Shown piece by piece: positions 42,999-43,143 of a stretch of 43,143 bases of DNA. The position numbers and the translations under genes were made by a program. The stretch is from Phycisphaerae bacterium. GTDB taxonomy: Bacteria > Planctomycetota > Phycisphaerae > SM23-33. The notes under the pieces are model-generated. The model searched no databases. It had not been told where the DNA came from and saw only the letters and a list, made by a program, of their open reading frames with translations. Positions within the stretch are counted from its first letter, which is position 1. Each line of letters begins with the position of its first letter. Where the stretch lies: contig WRDM01000022.1 in NCBI GenBank assembly GCA_009783465.1, forward strand, positions 1 through 43,143. Direction: 5' to 3'.

Positions 42999-43143
42999 CA
43001 ACCTTGTTAACTCGTTGATTCGTTTTCGTTAACTTTTCAATGCGCCGGGTCCTACGCCTTCGCCTTTAGGCGAACCGCTTCAGCAGGTCGTTCATTCACC
43101 GTTGTTTACCGGACGGGCTTCCGGGTAGAATAAGAAGCGAACA
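42999..43143. other. Window-end intergenic sequence with repeat remnants
   Basis: GTTAACTCGTTGATTCGTT just after the TPR stop is a half-copy of the repeat upstream of argF. TTCGCC-TTTA-GGCGAA at about 43060-43075 forms a small hairpin. No gene start is seen before the end. Confidence 0.5.

Noticed and set aside
39606-43001. An 1131-codon minus-strand frame opposite the TPR gene
   Set aside because: Low-complexity Arg/Gln/Gly/His-rich shadow; the plus strand shows consistent TPR repeats and operon position.

Overview
The window looks like chromosomal DNA, probably near the replication origin, from a planctomycete, most likely of class Phycisphaerae. This placement is inferred from gene content: dnaA, gyrB and parB with two parS sites lie within about 15 kb. 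They sit with a secreted GHL6-type hydrolase, a DUF1559-like prepilin, a VIT/VWA secreted protein, an exosortase-EpsI fusion with a PEP-CTERM substrate, a tiny Lys/Ala-rich histone-H1-like protein, and many palindromic intergenic repeats. The DNA is GC-rich. No rRNA, tRNA, CRISPR array or transposase was seen.

Layout. 1-6.1 kb: partial GHL6 hydrolase (-), an AT-rich intergenic region with DnaA boxes, trmB (-), a GntR regulator with an operator at its start, comF (-) overlapping a HEAT-repeat membrane protein (-). 6.1-10.4 kb: origin-like region, dnaA-slyX, a 37-bp-arm palindrome, rnc, an amidase-fold protein that has lost its catalytic residues, and a YfcE/MJ0936-like phosphoesterase. 10.4-13.3 kb: a consensus promoter with a long structured leader, a prepilin, a terminator and a secreted protein. 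13.4-21.3 kb: gyrB (-), an ECF sigma factor fused to a PheS-like catalytic domain (-), a divergent asparagine-synthetase-like protein with a ruined glutaminase domain, two parS sites and parB. 21.3-29.7 kb: secreted EF-hand/GspG-like protein, TPR lipoprotein, PEP-CTERM protein, dUTPase/MazG-like NTP pyrophosphatase (-), VIT-VWA protein (-), interleaved with nested palindromes. 30-34 kb: nadC-birA (-) and divergent argB-argF (+). 34.2-43 kb: PpiC foldase, 41-residue basic protein, small membrane protein, exosortase-EpsI, and a 1608-residue TPR protein.

How the genes work together. DnaA, GyrB, ParB/parS and RNase III are replication, segregation and RNA housekeeping. The exosortase-EpsI and giant TPR protein form an envelope sorting/export unit, for which the PEP-CTERM protein at 25.4 kb is a visible substrate. 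The most unusual item is the sigma-PheS fusion: a transcription initiation factor joined in one reading frame to an aminoacyl-tRNA-synthetase catalytic core whose amino-acid pocket appears altered. It is divergent from an amidotransferase-family protein that has also lost a catalytic half. Together they could form an amino-acid-responsive regulatory module, but that is inference. The second striking theme is the palindromic repeats, in at least eight families. Some are nested like Russian dolls with the nesting order changed between copies, and some intrude on gene ends or starts.
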